NCBI GenBank assembly: GCA_018335195.1
Contig: JAGXKN010000007.1
Span: forward strand, 1-64,000
Direction: 5' to 3'
Length of the DNA: 64,000 bases
From: Desulfobacterales bacterium
GTDB lineage: Bacteria > Desulfobacterota > Desulfobacteria > Desulfobacterales > Desulfosalsimonadaceae
A program made the translations under genes and the position numbers. The notes beneath the pieces are model-generated. The model saw nothing but the letters and a program-made list of their open reading frames with translations. It ran no database searches and was not told where the DNA came from. Every line of letters starts with the position of its first letter. The stretch's first letter is position 1. Of this stretch, positions 1-7,370 are shown piece after piece.

Positions 1-278
1 TGGGCGGAAAACAGGTCCTTTTGAAGCTGCAGGCGGTTCTTGTCCCGGGTGGTGGTCTGGTAGATGGATTCAAACCGGTTTTCCTTCAGGGTCTGGCAGG
101 TGTTGATGGTATCGCCCACAATGCCTTCGAACTCGACCTCGGAAACCGAAACCCCGTCTACCCGCCCCCGGATGAGGTTCAGGCTCTTGATCAGGTCTTC
201 GGGTTCCTGTTCAACAGGGGCCTGGACCTCGGTGGTGACTGCGAATTGTTTTTTTTCAAGGGCTTCTTTGAGTTTCAT
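1..278 (-). CDS. Methylenetetrahydrofolate reductase-like protein, N-terminal part (runs off window)
   Basis: The minus strand is open from an ATG at 278 to the window edge and encodes the first 92 residues. The start follows a strong GAGGAGG ribosome site. The N-terminal segment, with a basic start, the motif FAVTTEV near residues 12-18 and a following helix-rich stretch, resembles the opening of the MetF-type TIM barrel that reduces methylene-tetrahydrofolate. In anaerobes that enzyme serves methionine synthesis or the methyl branch of the acetyl-CoA pathway. The gene lies 45 bases downstream of the receiver-domain regulator and is probably co-transcribed with it. Only the N-terminus is visible, so catalytic residues cannot be checked; a related corrinoid or methyltransferase partner protein is possible. 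Confidence 0.6.
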   Translation of the reverse strand, partial: MKLKEALEKKQFAVTTEVQAPVEQEPEDLIKSLNLIRGRVDGVSVSEVEFEGIVGDTINTCQTLKENRFESIYQTTTRDKNRLQLQKDLFSA

Positions 279-323
279 GAATGCCTCCTCGAATTTGCTG
301 GTGCCGGCAGGCGTCAGCCGGTT

Positions 324-899
324 TTAGCCGGTGGAAAGCAGCCGGGCCACTTCCTCCTTGAGCTGGGGCAGGGGAAGGGGCTTGGAAAAGCAGGCGTCTG
401 CACCGTTGTCCTTCATCTGCTTGAATTTTTCCTCGTCCAGGTATGCAGATAATACGATGATGCGGGTATCGCAGGTTTCCTTATTGGCCTTGATCTTCTG
501 GCAGACCTCGTATCCCTTGATATCGGGCATCATGATATCCAGAATCAGCAGATTCGGCTTGAAGTGATTGACCTGCAGGCCCGCTTCAAAGCCGTCGGCC
601 GCCGAGATGACCTCGTAGTCGTGCTCGTCTTCCTCCAGGGCCTGGACAATGCTTTCCACGATAATGGGATCGTCGTCTACCACCAGGATCTTTTTGCGCC
701 CGTCTTCTTCAATTTCTGTCTCGGGAATGGGAATGCCCTGTTTGCGCATGAAGTTTTCCAGGTCCCTGCGGTTGATGCGGCGGTGTCCCCCGGGGGTGCG
801 GTAGGCCTTGATGTGGCCGGCGTCAATCCAGTTGATGATGGTTTTGGGGGAAACGTTGCAGTGCTGGCTGGCTTTAAAAACGGTAAAAACTTCGTCCAT
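324..899 (-). CDS. MerR/excisionase-type HTH plus response-regulator receiver protein
   Basis: The protein has 191 residues in two parts. Residues 6-50 form an excisionase/MerR-like winged helix (SPKTIINWIDAGHIKAYRTP, then GGHRRI). Residues 69-188 form a CheY-like receiver with acidic pocket D75-D77, phosphoacceptor D121 in the LILDIMMPD strand and the conserved lysine K173. An HTH placed in front of the receiver is the reverse of the usual response-regulator order, and the fold suggests a phosphorylation-controlled DNA-binding or scaffold protein. No cognate kinase is adjacent. It is the first gene of a probable two-gene unit with the metF-like gene. The ATG at 899 has an AGGAGG ribosome site just upstream. 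Confidence 0.85.
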   Translation of the reverse strand: MDEVFTVFKASQHCNVSPKTIINWIDAGHIKAYRTPGGHRRINRRDLENFMRKQGIPIPETEIEEDGRKKILVVDDDPIIVESIVQALEEDEHDYEVISAADGFEAGLQVNHFKPNLLILDIMMPDIKGYEVCQKIKANKETCDTRIIVLSAYLDEEKFKQMKDNGADACFSKPLPLPQLKEEVARLLSTG

Positions 900-1285
900 G
901 GCAGGTGTCCTCCTTTATAAAAAGAGGGTTGATTTTTTAGTTTTTATATTAATTGCAGATTCAAGGATGTGTCAAGAAAAAAATTAAATTTTTTATTTTT
1001 TAAGTAAGCACCTAAAATAAAAGATTAATTTTCAAGACGGGCAAAAACTGAAATAAAAATTTATAGTTATTATAATTATTATGGTTTTTTGAAGTCAGGG
1101 GGGCGTGCGCGTAAGTTTCCGGGGGAGGCCGGACACTCAGGTCCGCCTATTGGTATAGCCGATTGTCAATGTGTGCATTTTTTGTAAGGGGTAAAAAAGC
1201 AACCGGCGCCTGCCGGAAGGGGACGGCGGGCGCCGGTTGCCCGGGGGTTGCCGGTAAATAAAACCGGCGCGGGGGTCAGGGTTTT
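900..1285. other. Gene-free interval, AT-rich promoter side plus terminator
   Basis: No credible coding region was found. The part next to the regulator gene (about 920-1090) is very AT-rich with long A and T runs and is the likely promoter region of the minus-strand regulator. The far part carries the terminator of the next minus-strand gene, listed separately. Confidence 0.6.
1193..1240 (-). terminator. Rho-independent terminator of the secreted-protein gene
   Basis: A perfect 12-bp inverted repeat (1199-1210 with 1229-1240, GCAACCGGCGCC) extends inward through a G-T pair and GCCG/CGGC to a stem of about 17 bp with an 8-base loop. On the minus strand the stem is followed at once by TTTTTT. 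It lies 45 bases after the stop of the minus-strand gene ending at 1286, which it fits as an intrinsic terminator. Confidence 0.85.
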
Positions 1286-1669
1286 TTATTCTTTTTGTTC
1301 CCAGGAGGCAATCTGTTCGTAATCTTCCCTTGACATATTCACCTGTTCGAGCAGGGAAAGGGTCTCTCCGCCCTCGATGTGCCCGGTGAATTTAACGGTC
1401 TGGAGCTCAAAGCCGTCTTTGTCCACGGCCACCGACTTGACGGTGACGTTGTCGGTGGTCCCGTGATTGGTAACAAGCGCCCTTACGCTCAACGTGCAAG
1501 TCTGCTCGCCTTTTTCCACATAAACGGTATGAATTTTGGAAACCGCAATATCCTCTGCGGCAGCGCTTTGATACGGAAAAACTCCGCCGATAAATAACGC
1601 CATGAAAAATACAGCCCAAAAAATTCGTTTCGTCATAATACCCATATGCATTTTTTCCTGATATCTCAT
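1286..1669 (-). CDS. Small secreted protein of unknown function
   Basis: The open frame has 127 codons. A basic start and a hydrophobic segment (about residues 14-37) end in SAAAED, a typical signal-peptidase I site, so the mature protein of about 88 residues should be periplasmic. The mature part looks like a single beta-sandwich of the FxxG/transglutaminase-accessory kind, with alternating hydrophobic strands, but I do not recognise a family. An AGGA sequence sits just before the second ATG (1651), so translation may begin there, giving 121 residues. A single-gene transcript is likely, since a terminator follows at 1193-1240 and the next gene upstream is divergent. Confidence 0.6.
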   Translation of the reverse strand: MRYQEKMHMGIMTKRIFWAVFFMALFIGGVFPYQSAAAEDIAVSKIHTVYVEKGEQTCTLSVRALVTNHGTTDNVTVKSVAVDKDGFELQTVKFTGHIEGGETLSLLEQVNMSREDYEQIASWEQKE

Positions 1670-1924
1670 TATCTTACGCGTACACCTTCACACAAGCCCA
1701 AATAAATTATTAAACCGTATATTATTATCGATTGTACTTTCAGGTGTCAATGAAATTTTAATCAAATTGATCCCGTTTGTGCTTTTGAGGGCCCCGGGGC
1801 TGCGGGCATTGACTCCGGAGGTAACCGCATTTCCGGGTTGACAAAAACCTGTTTCCCGCATAGATGTTTTACTGAAAGGCAATTCTGCAAGTTATTTCCG
1901 TTGTTTTTGTCGCAGGGATGCAAA

Positions 1925-2815
1925 ATGGCTGTAATTTCGATCTATAACAATAAGGGCGGCGTGGGAAAATCGACAATTACGGTTTTTTTGTCGGATTTTT
2001 TCTCCTCTACCCGGATAGCCGGCAAAGAGGCCCGGGTTGCCGTGGTGGACCTCGACAGCCAGTCCAGCTCTGCCACCTCACTGATGGGGATCCACGCGGT
2101 TGCCGCTGCCAAATCGGACAAGCGAAGCCTTACGCATCTGTTTAAAGATATCAACACCGGCAGAAAGGTGCGGATTGCCGACTATCTGCTCAAAAGGGAA
2201 AAGGGGCGCACGCAAAGCAGAAGAATCCCTCTGGCCGAGCTCTGGGTCATGACCCAGGAGCGCGAATCGGCCATCGACATCGAGTCGGAATGGAGCCAGC
2301 AAAAAGTGGTCCGGCTTCTGCGATCCCTGACCGGCACACTGCAGAAAAAATTTGACCTCATCTTGTTTGACACACCGGCCAATGTAGACAAGAGAAACAA
2401 GATCACCATGGCAGCCCTCCGCACCTCCGATTATATCGTGATCCCTTCGGAGTCCAGCCGCATGGGCGTCAACGGCATGACCGACACATTCAACATGATA
2501 CAGTATGCCCGGGCAATCGAAAACAACCGGCACCCGGCGCCGCAGACAGCCGGAATACTGCTCAACAAAACCGATCGGCGCACCCGGCAGTACAAGCTCC
2601 ACCACCGGGAACTAATCGATATCGCGGCCCGCCACGACACCACCCTTTTCAAAAATTACTTTCCCCATGCCCACACACTGTCGAGCGCCGCGGACGACAG
2701 CCTGTATTTTCCCACACTGCGGGAAAAATATAATACCTACTATGATCATGTTCGAAAGGCGGCCGTGGAACTGGCCGGCAGATGCGGGTACAAGGTCAGG
2801 CGTATACAGAAATAA
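1925..2815 (+). CDS. ParA/MinD-family ATPase, no ParB partner nearby
   Basis: This is a 296-residue protein. The deviant Walker A motif KGGVGKST lies at residues 10-17, the VVDLDSQ Walker A-prime motif is near residue 48, and an LILFDTPAN Walker B strand is present, all typical of ParA-type partition and positioning ATPases. The start at 1925 puts the Walker motif ten residues from the N-terminus, as is usual; the open frame continues upstream for 29 codons without a better start. Such ATPases dimerise on ATP and bind DNA non-specifically. No parB-like gene or repeated parS-like site was seen within several kilobases. It may be an orphan ParA or a relic of a mobile element bordering the decayed region that follows. 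Confidence 0.88.
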   Translation: MAVISIYNNKGGVGKSTITVFLSDFFSSTRIAGKEARVAVVDLDSQSSSATSLMGIHAVAAAKSDKRSLTHLFKDINTGRKVRIADYLLKREKGRTQSRRIPLAELWVMTQERESAIDIESEWSQQKVVRLLRSLTGTLQKKFDLILFDTPANVDKRNKITMAALRTSDYIVIPSESSRMGVNGMTDTFNMIQYARAIENNRHPAPQTAGILLNKTDRRTRQYKLHHRELIDIAARHDTTLFKNYFPHAHTLSSAADDSLYFPTLREKYNTYYDHVRKAAVELAGRCGYKVRRIQK

Positions 2816-2882
2816 ATAGCTGTGATTATGGAACCGAAGACAGCCGAAAGCGCATCGAATCGCCTGCCGTAGTTTGGTTTTT

Positions 2883-3089
2883 CTATGCCTTTTGACGCGA
2901 CATTTCCTGGTAGGAAAACTCCCAAAGCCCGGCATTGTCTTTTGCATGTTCAATAGTCATGCTGACGATGTTACCTTTTCCATCAACGTCTATATAGATA
3001 TTTTCGCTTATTTCTTTTGTTTCCTGTACAGCTTTCTCTGTGAATTCTATGTGAGCTGTATCCGTGTCTGAAAAATATTTCACCTTCAT
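2883..3089 (-). CDS. DUF2283 family protein (antitoxin-like)
   Basis: The 68-residue protein begins MKVKYFSDTDTAHIEF and continues with an IYIDVDGKGNIVSMTIEHA segment, the pattern of the DUF2283 family. That family is usually the downstream partner in two-gene toxin-antitoxin-like modules whose first member is a small DUF4258-type protein. The ATG overlaps the stop of a short upstream frame (3086-3184) that appears to be a stump of that partner. The ribosome site AAGGAGG is ideal. The gene therefore looks intact but orphaned. Function is inferred only from family context. Confidence 0.8.
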   Translation of the reverse strand: MKVKYFSDTDTAHIEFTEKAVQETKEISENIYIDVDGKGNIVSMTIEHAKDNAGLWEFSYQEMSRQKA

Positions 3090-3184
3090 GCCTCATTCCT
3101 CCTTAAAGGATCTATCAAATCTTCCTTAATCTGAGCGCGATCCGGTCTTTTTCTTGTATAATCAAAATATTGTGTTGTTTTCAA
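3086..3184 (-). pseudogene. Truncated upstream partner of the DUF2283 gene
   Basis: A 32-codon frame from a TTG at 3184 reads MKTTQYFDYTRKRPDRAQIK at its start. I recall this as similar to the N-terminus of the roughly 80-residue proteins encoded directly before DUF2283 genes. After about 24 residues the family-like sequence stops and the frame closes with a short tail whose TGA overlaps the next ATG, as in intact pairs. An internal deletion joining the N-terminus to the native 3' end would explain this. The alternative is an unrelated leader peptide. Confidence 0.45.
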
Positions 3185-3327
3185 TTGTCAAAATCCAATC
3201 AGATTATTGGTGCAACAAACGATGTCCCTATGCCGTGCGGAAAACGAGCCTCGGGCTGGGGAGCTGGTTTGGCGGACTATGGTTTTTTTATAATCGGTTT
3301 GTTTTCCAGGCTGACCAGGACATCCAT

Positions 3328-4209
3328 CTAATCCGGGGCCACTGCGGCCACTTGCGCGCCCCGGTACCTCGCCTCGGTGAAAAAGTGCGCATCCGGGGTG
3401 CGGGTCATGGGCAGGTTGGTGCCCCAGACGAGCATGTAGGCGGCCTTGTACCAGTCCGCGCTTTCAGGCACGTCTGTCTGATCGCCCCAGATCTGCGGCG
3501 ATGCCGGGGGCAGATCCGCTTACCAGTCATAAAAGCTGATCATGGACCCGCCGATCAAAGACAGAAACCGGGCGCCCGAGGCGTAGAAGACCATGGACAT
3601 GGCCGGAATGGGGGTAAATCCGAACACCCGGTCCGGGCCGTATTTTTCAATGGTGTGCACCAGGGCCGCGGCCACCAGGGTGGCGGCCTCGTCCCAGGAC
3701 ACCCGGACAAGTCCCCCCTTGCCCCGGACCTTTTGATAGGCTTTGACCTTTTCCGGGTCATCTGCGATCGCCTGCCATGCGTAAACCGGGTCCCCGTGTT
3801 CTTCCAGGGCGCGACGCCACATGTCCACCAGGGCTGAGCGGATATAGGGGTATTTGAGCCGCACCGGGCTGTAGGTATACCAGGAAAACGTGGCGCCCCT
3901 GGGACATCCCCGGGGATCGTGGTCGGGCATGGCCGCGCCGCAGCCCGGATAATTGGTTGCCTGGACCTCCCAGACGATCATGCCGTTTTTCACGTGCACG
4001 TCCCAGGCGCATGATCCGGTGCAGTTAACCCCGTGGGTGGTGCGCACGGTTTTATCATGCTGCCAGCGGGAGCGGTAAAAATCTTCCCATTCCCGCTGGC
4101 CGCAGCGATCGGCCGCATGTCCGCCGGAAAAGGATTCCTCTTGGCATGAACCGTCTTTGGGTTTGGGGCGCAGAAACCGAAGAGAAGAAAAGGGGTTTTG
4201 CCTGGACAT
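3328..4209 (-). pseudogene. narG: Respiratory nitrate reductase alpha subunit, broken 5' remnant
   Basis: Starting at the ATG at 4209, behind GGAGG, the frame encodes about 293 codons clearly matching NarG. The HGVNCTGSC iron-sulfur motif with a further Cys in PRGCPRG, and IPAMSMV, are all present. The frame is broken by TAA at 3522-3520 directly after SFYDW, where NarG has Tyr. It then continues in frame with a recognisable NarG block (DLPPASPQ, DVPESADWY, RTPDAHFFTE) to a second stop TAG at 3330-3328, where NarG has PDY. NarG similarity ends there, about 900 residues short. narHJI are absent. This is a decayed fragment, not a functional reductase. Confidence 0.92.
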
Positions 4210-4393
4210 GAATGCCTCCGTTGAAGCGATGTCTGGCGGACTGCCGGCTTTGGGGCTGAAGGTCTGCAAGACACTTTTTTTGCAAATCCTTCAAATATGT
4301 CTTATCAAATAAACATATGGGCAATTCCGGGGCCATCAAACAATCAATGGCCCGCATGTTTGCCTTTTTTGTACCCCGGGCAATCGGCCGTTT

Positions 4394-4411
4394 CCTTGAC
4401 TTAAGTCAAGG
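4394..4411. promoter_or_regulatory. FNR/DNR-type palindrome between narG remnant and usp gene
   Basis: CCTTGACTTAAGTCAAGG is a perfect 18-base palindrome containing TTGAC-N4-GTCAA, the layout bound by CRP/FNR-family regulators of the DNR/NnrR/ANR type (established for those families). It is centred about 71 bases before the usp ATG and 194 bases before the narG remnant start, so it could have served both divergent genes. The regulator itself is not in the window. Confidence 0.7.
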
Positions 4412-4473
4412 GGCGAAATTTGTTTGCCTGCTACGGATAAAATAAACCCCAACCCAAATAAGGAGGCGGCATC

Positions 4474-4932
4474 ATGGCGGATATCCAGAACATTCTCTGG
4501 CCCACGGATTTTTCGGAAAACGCGGCAAGCGCCCTGCCATTTGTGACCTCGCTGGCTGAAAAATACGGGGCTGCGGTCCACATCCTGTACGTGTTAAAGG
4601 AATACGTGGAGTTCGGCGCCGCCTACGGCGACACCGACCCGGAAGCCGACTTTGAGCGCATGCGAAAGTGGGAAAAAGAGACCGCGGAAAAGCGCCTGGA
4701 TGAAATCTGTGAAAATTTTTTGTCTTCCTGCCCGATGTATTTCCGGCACACCGCGGTGGGGGACCCGGCAAAGAAAATCCTGGAATTCATGGAAAACCAG
4801 GACATCGACGTGGTTGTCATGGCCAACCAGGGCCGGGAAAGCCACTTTGATTACGGCTCCGTGGCCGAGCGCGTGCTAAAATGCACCACCGTGCCCGTGC
4901 TCATGGTCCCGGCGCACAGGCGGGAATCCTGA
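4474..4932 (+). CDS. Universal stress protein (UspA family)
   Basis: The 152-residue single-domain protein has the Usp pattern: an N-terminal ILWPTDFSENA strand with the ATP-contacting Asp, a central helix-rich insert, VVVMANQGRE near residues 111-120, and a C-terminal GSVAERVLKCTTVPVLMVP block. The G-X2-G-X9-G(S/T) ATP loop is only partly kept (NQGRESHFDYGS). Usp proteins are cytoplasmic and induced under starvation or low-oxygen stress. The start at 4474 follows AAGGAGG. The FNR/DNR-like palindrome upstream suggests control by oxygen or nitrogen oxides, in line with the former neighbouring nitrate reductase gene. Confidence 0.93.
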   Translation: MADIQNILWPTDFSENAASALPFVTSLAEKYGAAVHILYVLKEYVEFGAAYGDTDPEADFERMRKWEKETAEKRLDEICENFLSSCPMYFRHTAVGDPAKKILEFMENQDIDVVVMANQGRESHFDYGSVAERVLKCTTVPVLMVPAHRRES

Positions 4933-4975
4933 AAGCCAACTCCTGAGCGCAGCACGTTTGCGCGAAATTTTTCGT

Positions 4976-5004
4976 TTGACAGGCCTGCGCCTGAATAATA
5001 GTAT
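4976..5004 (+). promoter_or_regulatory. Sigma-70-type promoter of the ArsR/TSUP unit
   Basis: TTGACA at 4976-4981 is followed after 17 bases by TAGTAT at 4999-5004. The predicted transcript start (about 5011) lies only some 14 bases before the arsR-type ATG, so an autoregulatory operator would have to overlap the promoter. Confidence 0.6.
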
Positions 5005-5024
5005 CTGCGTAACTGCTTAATCAG

Positions 5025-5381
5025 ATGGAGGGTGGATTGGAAACTGCGGAAAATACTGCGCGGATATTCAAGGTTTTGTCTGTGGACACGCGCGTGCGGA
5101 TGATCGAACTGCTCAAAAACCGCAGCCTGTGTGTTAATGCACTGGCCAAGTCATTGAATTTCTCGCCTGCGGCCGTGTCCCAGCATCTGCGGATACTGCG
5201 GGACGCAGACATCGTGATCGCCGAAAAGCGCGGTTATTTCGTCCACTACCGGGTCAATGAAAAAACATTGGCCAAATGGCAGAAAATCGCCAACCATCTG
5301 CTGGAACCAAACCCGGAAAAACCCTTTATCATCTCCGGGCCATTAAAAAATCCAAATTCCAACAAAGGAGGTCTGTCATGA
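5025..5381 (+). CDS. ArsR-family transcriptional regulator
   Basis: The protein has 118 residues with a compact winged helix: VLSVDTRVRMIELL (about 18-31), then the recognition region NFSPAAVSQHLRILRDADIV (about 45-64) and a wing ending VHYRVN. These are ArsR/SmtB-family hallmarks. The C-terminal tail lacks an obvious metal-binding Cys pair; one Cys (residue 36) lies before the recognition helix, so the inducer could be a thiol, sulfur species or metal bound elsewhere. Its stop overlaps the ATG of the Cys-rich microprotein and a TSUP permease follows, forming a three-gene unit. The regulator most likely represses its own operon in response to the exported solute. Confidence 0.9.
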   Translation: MEGGLETAENTARIFKVLSVDTRVRMIELLKNRSLCVNALAKSLNFSPAAVSQHLRILRDADIVIAEKRGYFVHYRVNEKTLAKWQKIANHLLEPNPEKPFIISGPLKNPNSNKGGLS

Positions 5382-5533
5382 ATCAAAGCAACAATTGCTG
5401 CTGCCAGAAACCGGACTTCTTAAAAGAAGCACCTGAAAAATGCACCACCGAGCAGATCCGCATCTGCCACGGAGACGTGCAGAATCATCCCTGCACGTGC
5501 AATACCTCAAAACCGGAAAAAGATGAAAAGTAA
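5378..5533 (+). CDS. Cysteine-rich microprotein between ArsR regulator and permease
   Basis: This 51-residue frame starts at the ATG that overlaps the arsR stop (ATGA), behind a near-perfect AAAGGAGG ribosome site. It contains seven cysteines, including a CCC run at residues 7-9, two spaced single cysteines and a C-terminal CTC pair, in an otherwise polar, lysine-rich chain without a signal peptide or membrane segment. The Cys content and the operon with a regulator and a sulfur-type permease suggest a soluble metal or sulfur carrier. I do not recognise a family. The translational coupling and ribosome site argue that it is real. Confidence 0.7.
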   Translation: MNQSNNCCCQKPDFLKEAPEKCTTEQIRICHGDVQNHPCTCNTSKPEKDEK

Positions 5534-5551
5534 GCTTCAGGCGCTGCTGCC

Positions 5552-6307
5552 ATGACCATTTCTGTTGCATTATTTGCGGCCATATTTTTCATCTCCTTTC
5601 TGCTCACCATGGTGGGGCTGGGCGGCGGCCTGATATTTTCCCCCCTTTTTGTGATCCTGGGGTTTGCAAAGTCTGCCGCCGCCTCGGCCTCATTGTTTTT
5701 AAACCTGGTGGCGGCCGGATCAGCGGCGTATGCATACGCACGCAAAAGAATGGTGGATTTCTCACTTTCCATCCCCCTGATCGTATCCTCTGCCCTGGCC
5801 GCACCCGTGGGCTCCTGGCTCAACGTCCGGATCGCTATTGGACCGTTTCTTCTGGTCATGGCCGCAGTGCTGGTTACAGCCGGCCTTCGAATGCTGTTTT
5901 CTCCGCAGGGGCAAGACGAGGAAAGCCATCTTGCGTCATGGAAAAAAATGGCCGGCGGTATTGCCATCGGCGCCTGCATCGGGCTTCTGGGCGGACTTCT
6001 GGGAATCGGCGGGGGTGTGTTTGTGGTGCCGCTGTTGATCTACGTGCTCAAAACCCCCACCAAAATTGCGGCGGCATCATCGACGTTTATCGTGTGCTTT
6101 TCCTCGCTGACGGGCTTTCTGGGCTACGTGTCCATGGAAGCCATCAACTGGTGGTTTATCCTGCCCGCGGCAGTTGCCTCTTTTGCCGGGGGGCAGGCCG
6201 GGGCCAGGCTAATGAGCACCCGGATGAAGGGAAAAACCGTACGCGTTTTGTTCAGCCTGGTGCTGTTTGCCCTGTGTGCCAGGCTTTTGCACCAGTATTT
6301 CGCCTGA
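5552..6307 (+). CDS. TSUP (TauE/SafE) family membrane permease
   Basis: The 251-residue inner-membrane protein has about eight hydrophobic segments arranged as two repeats. Each repeat opens with the family's glycine-rich signature: MVGLGGGLIFSPLF near residues 21-34 and LLGGLLGIGGGVFVVPLL near residues 149-166. TSUP proteins move sulfite, sulfoacetate, thiosulfate or related organosulfur anions. It is the third gene of the ArsR/Cys-rich/permease unit, 18 bases after the microprotein, so expression should follow the ArsR inducer. The exact substrate cannot be read from sequence. Confidence 0.9.
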   Translation: MTISVALFAAIFFISFLLTMVGLGGGLIFSPLFVILGFAKSAAASASLFLNLVAAGSAAYAYARKRMVDFSLSIPLIVSSALAAPVGSWLNVRIAIGPFLLVMAAVLVTAGLRMLFSPQGQDEESHLASWKKMAGGIAIGACIGLLGGLLGIGGGVFVVPLLIYVLKTPTKIAAASSTFIVCFSSLTGFLGYVSMEAINWWFILPAAVASFAGGQAGARLMSTRMKGKTVRVLFSLVLFALCARLLHQYFA

Positions 6308-6363
6308 AAAAGCAGAACCTGAGAAAAACATTCGCATTTTAGATACAGGCAAATCCAAGTCAG

Positions 6364-6540
6364 ATGAATCCATCCATCCTTGTTGAAAATCTTGCCAAGC
6401 GTTTTGAAAACGTGGAGGCGGTTTCCGGGATTTCATTTTCAGTTGGCAAAGGCGAACTGTTTGGCTTTCTGGGGCCCAATGGCGCGGGCAAGACCACCCC
6501 GATCAATATGCTCACCGGCCGGGCCCGCCCGGATGCACTT
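6364..6540 (+). pseudogene. ABC transporter ATPase, N-terminal stump
   Basis: The first about 57 codons match the start of a CcmA/NatA-type ATP-binding subunit: ILVENLAKRFENVEAV, then Walker A GPNGAGKTT at residues 37-45 and NMLTGRARPD. Similarity then ends abruptly near 6535, and the remaining frame runs into the 3' side of the convergent TSUP gene. The residue after Walker A is Pro where Thr/Leu is usual. Q-loop, signature and Walker B are all missing, so it cannot be an active ATPase. It marks a deletion junction between two permease units. Confidence 0.82.
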
Positions 6541-6581
6541 TTTTTACAAAACTATGGGTTGGGAAAGACAAGGCCGCCCGG

Positions 6582-7370
6582 TCAGATAATGCCCGCCATC
6601 AGGCAGACAGCAATGCCCAGCAGCAAAACGCCTGCGACCATCTGAACCGTATTCATGGTGACCTTGTGCATCCAGCGCTTGCCGATGATCACCCCGATAA
6701 ACGCAGCCCCGGTTCCTGCGGCGATCAGGGGCCATTGTTCCGGGCTGATGGGACTTGCGGCACCTGCGGCAAAAAACAAAACCCCATAGGCAACAATACG
6801 CGCCATGTCCACCATAAAGCCGATAAAGGCATTGGTGCCCACAAACGCCTCGGTGGAGACCCCTGTCTTTAGCAGAAAGGCCGATCGCAGTGCCCCCTGA
6901 TGGCCGGACAGGCCCCCGAAAAAGCCAGACAGCAGCCCGCCCCACAAAAGGTGCCGCCGGTCGATCTTCAAATTCCGAAGCAGGGGAAGCAGCTCGAACA
7001 TGGCAAAAACCAGCACCAGGATTCCCATAACCAGCTTGACCGGTGTAATCACGGCGGTTTTTGCGCCGATGGAATAAGTGGCCAGGGCGTCAAAACCCGA
7101 TACATAGCCAAGGGCGGCGGCTCCCGCAAATGCAGCCATGATCGCGGGAATGCCGAAACGCAGCACAAGCTCCCGGTCCGCGTGCCTGCCAACGACCAGG
7201 ACCTTGAAAATATTGTTGGCCCCGTGCACCACGGCTGTTGCCGCCACGGCCACATGCACGGGGAAAAAGATTGCAAATACCGGCATCAGCAGGGTGCCAA
7301 GGCCGAAGCCCGAATAAAGGGTCAGCCCCGACACAAAAAGGGCAGCCCCGCAAACAACAAGATAAATCAT
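6582..7370 (-). CDS. TSUP (TauE/SafE) family membrane permease, second copy
   Basis: This 262-residue membrane protein has eight or so hydrophobic helices. The N-terminal repeat carries LYSGFGLGTLLMPVF, and the second repeat SGFFGGLSGHQGALRSAFLL matches a subgroup of TSUP proteins distinct from the 5552 copy. The substrate is probably a small sulfur-containing or organic anion, not determinable here. Its ATG overlaps the stop of the PadR regulator gene (ATGA), so the two are translationally coupled and likely co-regulated. The gene ends 42 bases from the ABC ATPase stump on the opposite strand. Confidence 0.88.
   Translation of the reverse strand: MIYLVVCGAALFVSGLTLYSGFGLGTLLMPVFAIFFPVHVAVAATAVVHGANNIFKVLVVGRHADRELVLRFGIPAIMAAFAGAAALGYVSGFDALATYSIGAKTAVITPVKLVMGILVLVFAMFELLPLLRNLKIDRRHLLWGGLLSGFFGGLSGHQGALRSAFLLKTGVSTEAFVGTNAFIGFMVDMARIVAYGVLFFAAGAASPISPEQWPLIAAGTGAAFIGVIIGKRWMHKVTMNTVQMVAGVLLLGIAVCLMAGII

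Noticed and set aside
3328-3522. Recoding (pyrrolysine or ochre readthrough) of the narG TAA and TAG
   Set aside because: Both stops sit at conserved tyrosines, one is TAA, and the gene is missing its last 900 residues, so decay is the simpler reading.
4933-4975. GCGCA...TGCGC with AATTTTT as terminator of the usp gene
   Set aside because: Only five base pairs in the stem; too weak to list as a terminator.
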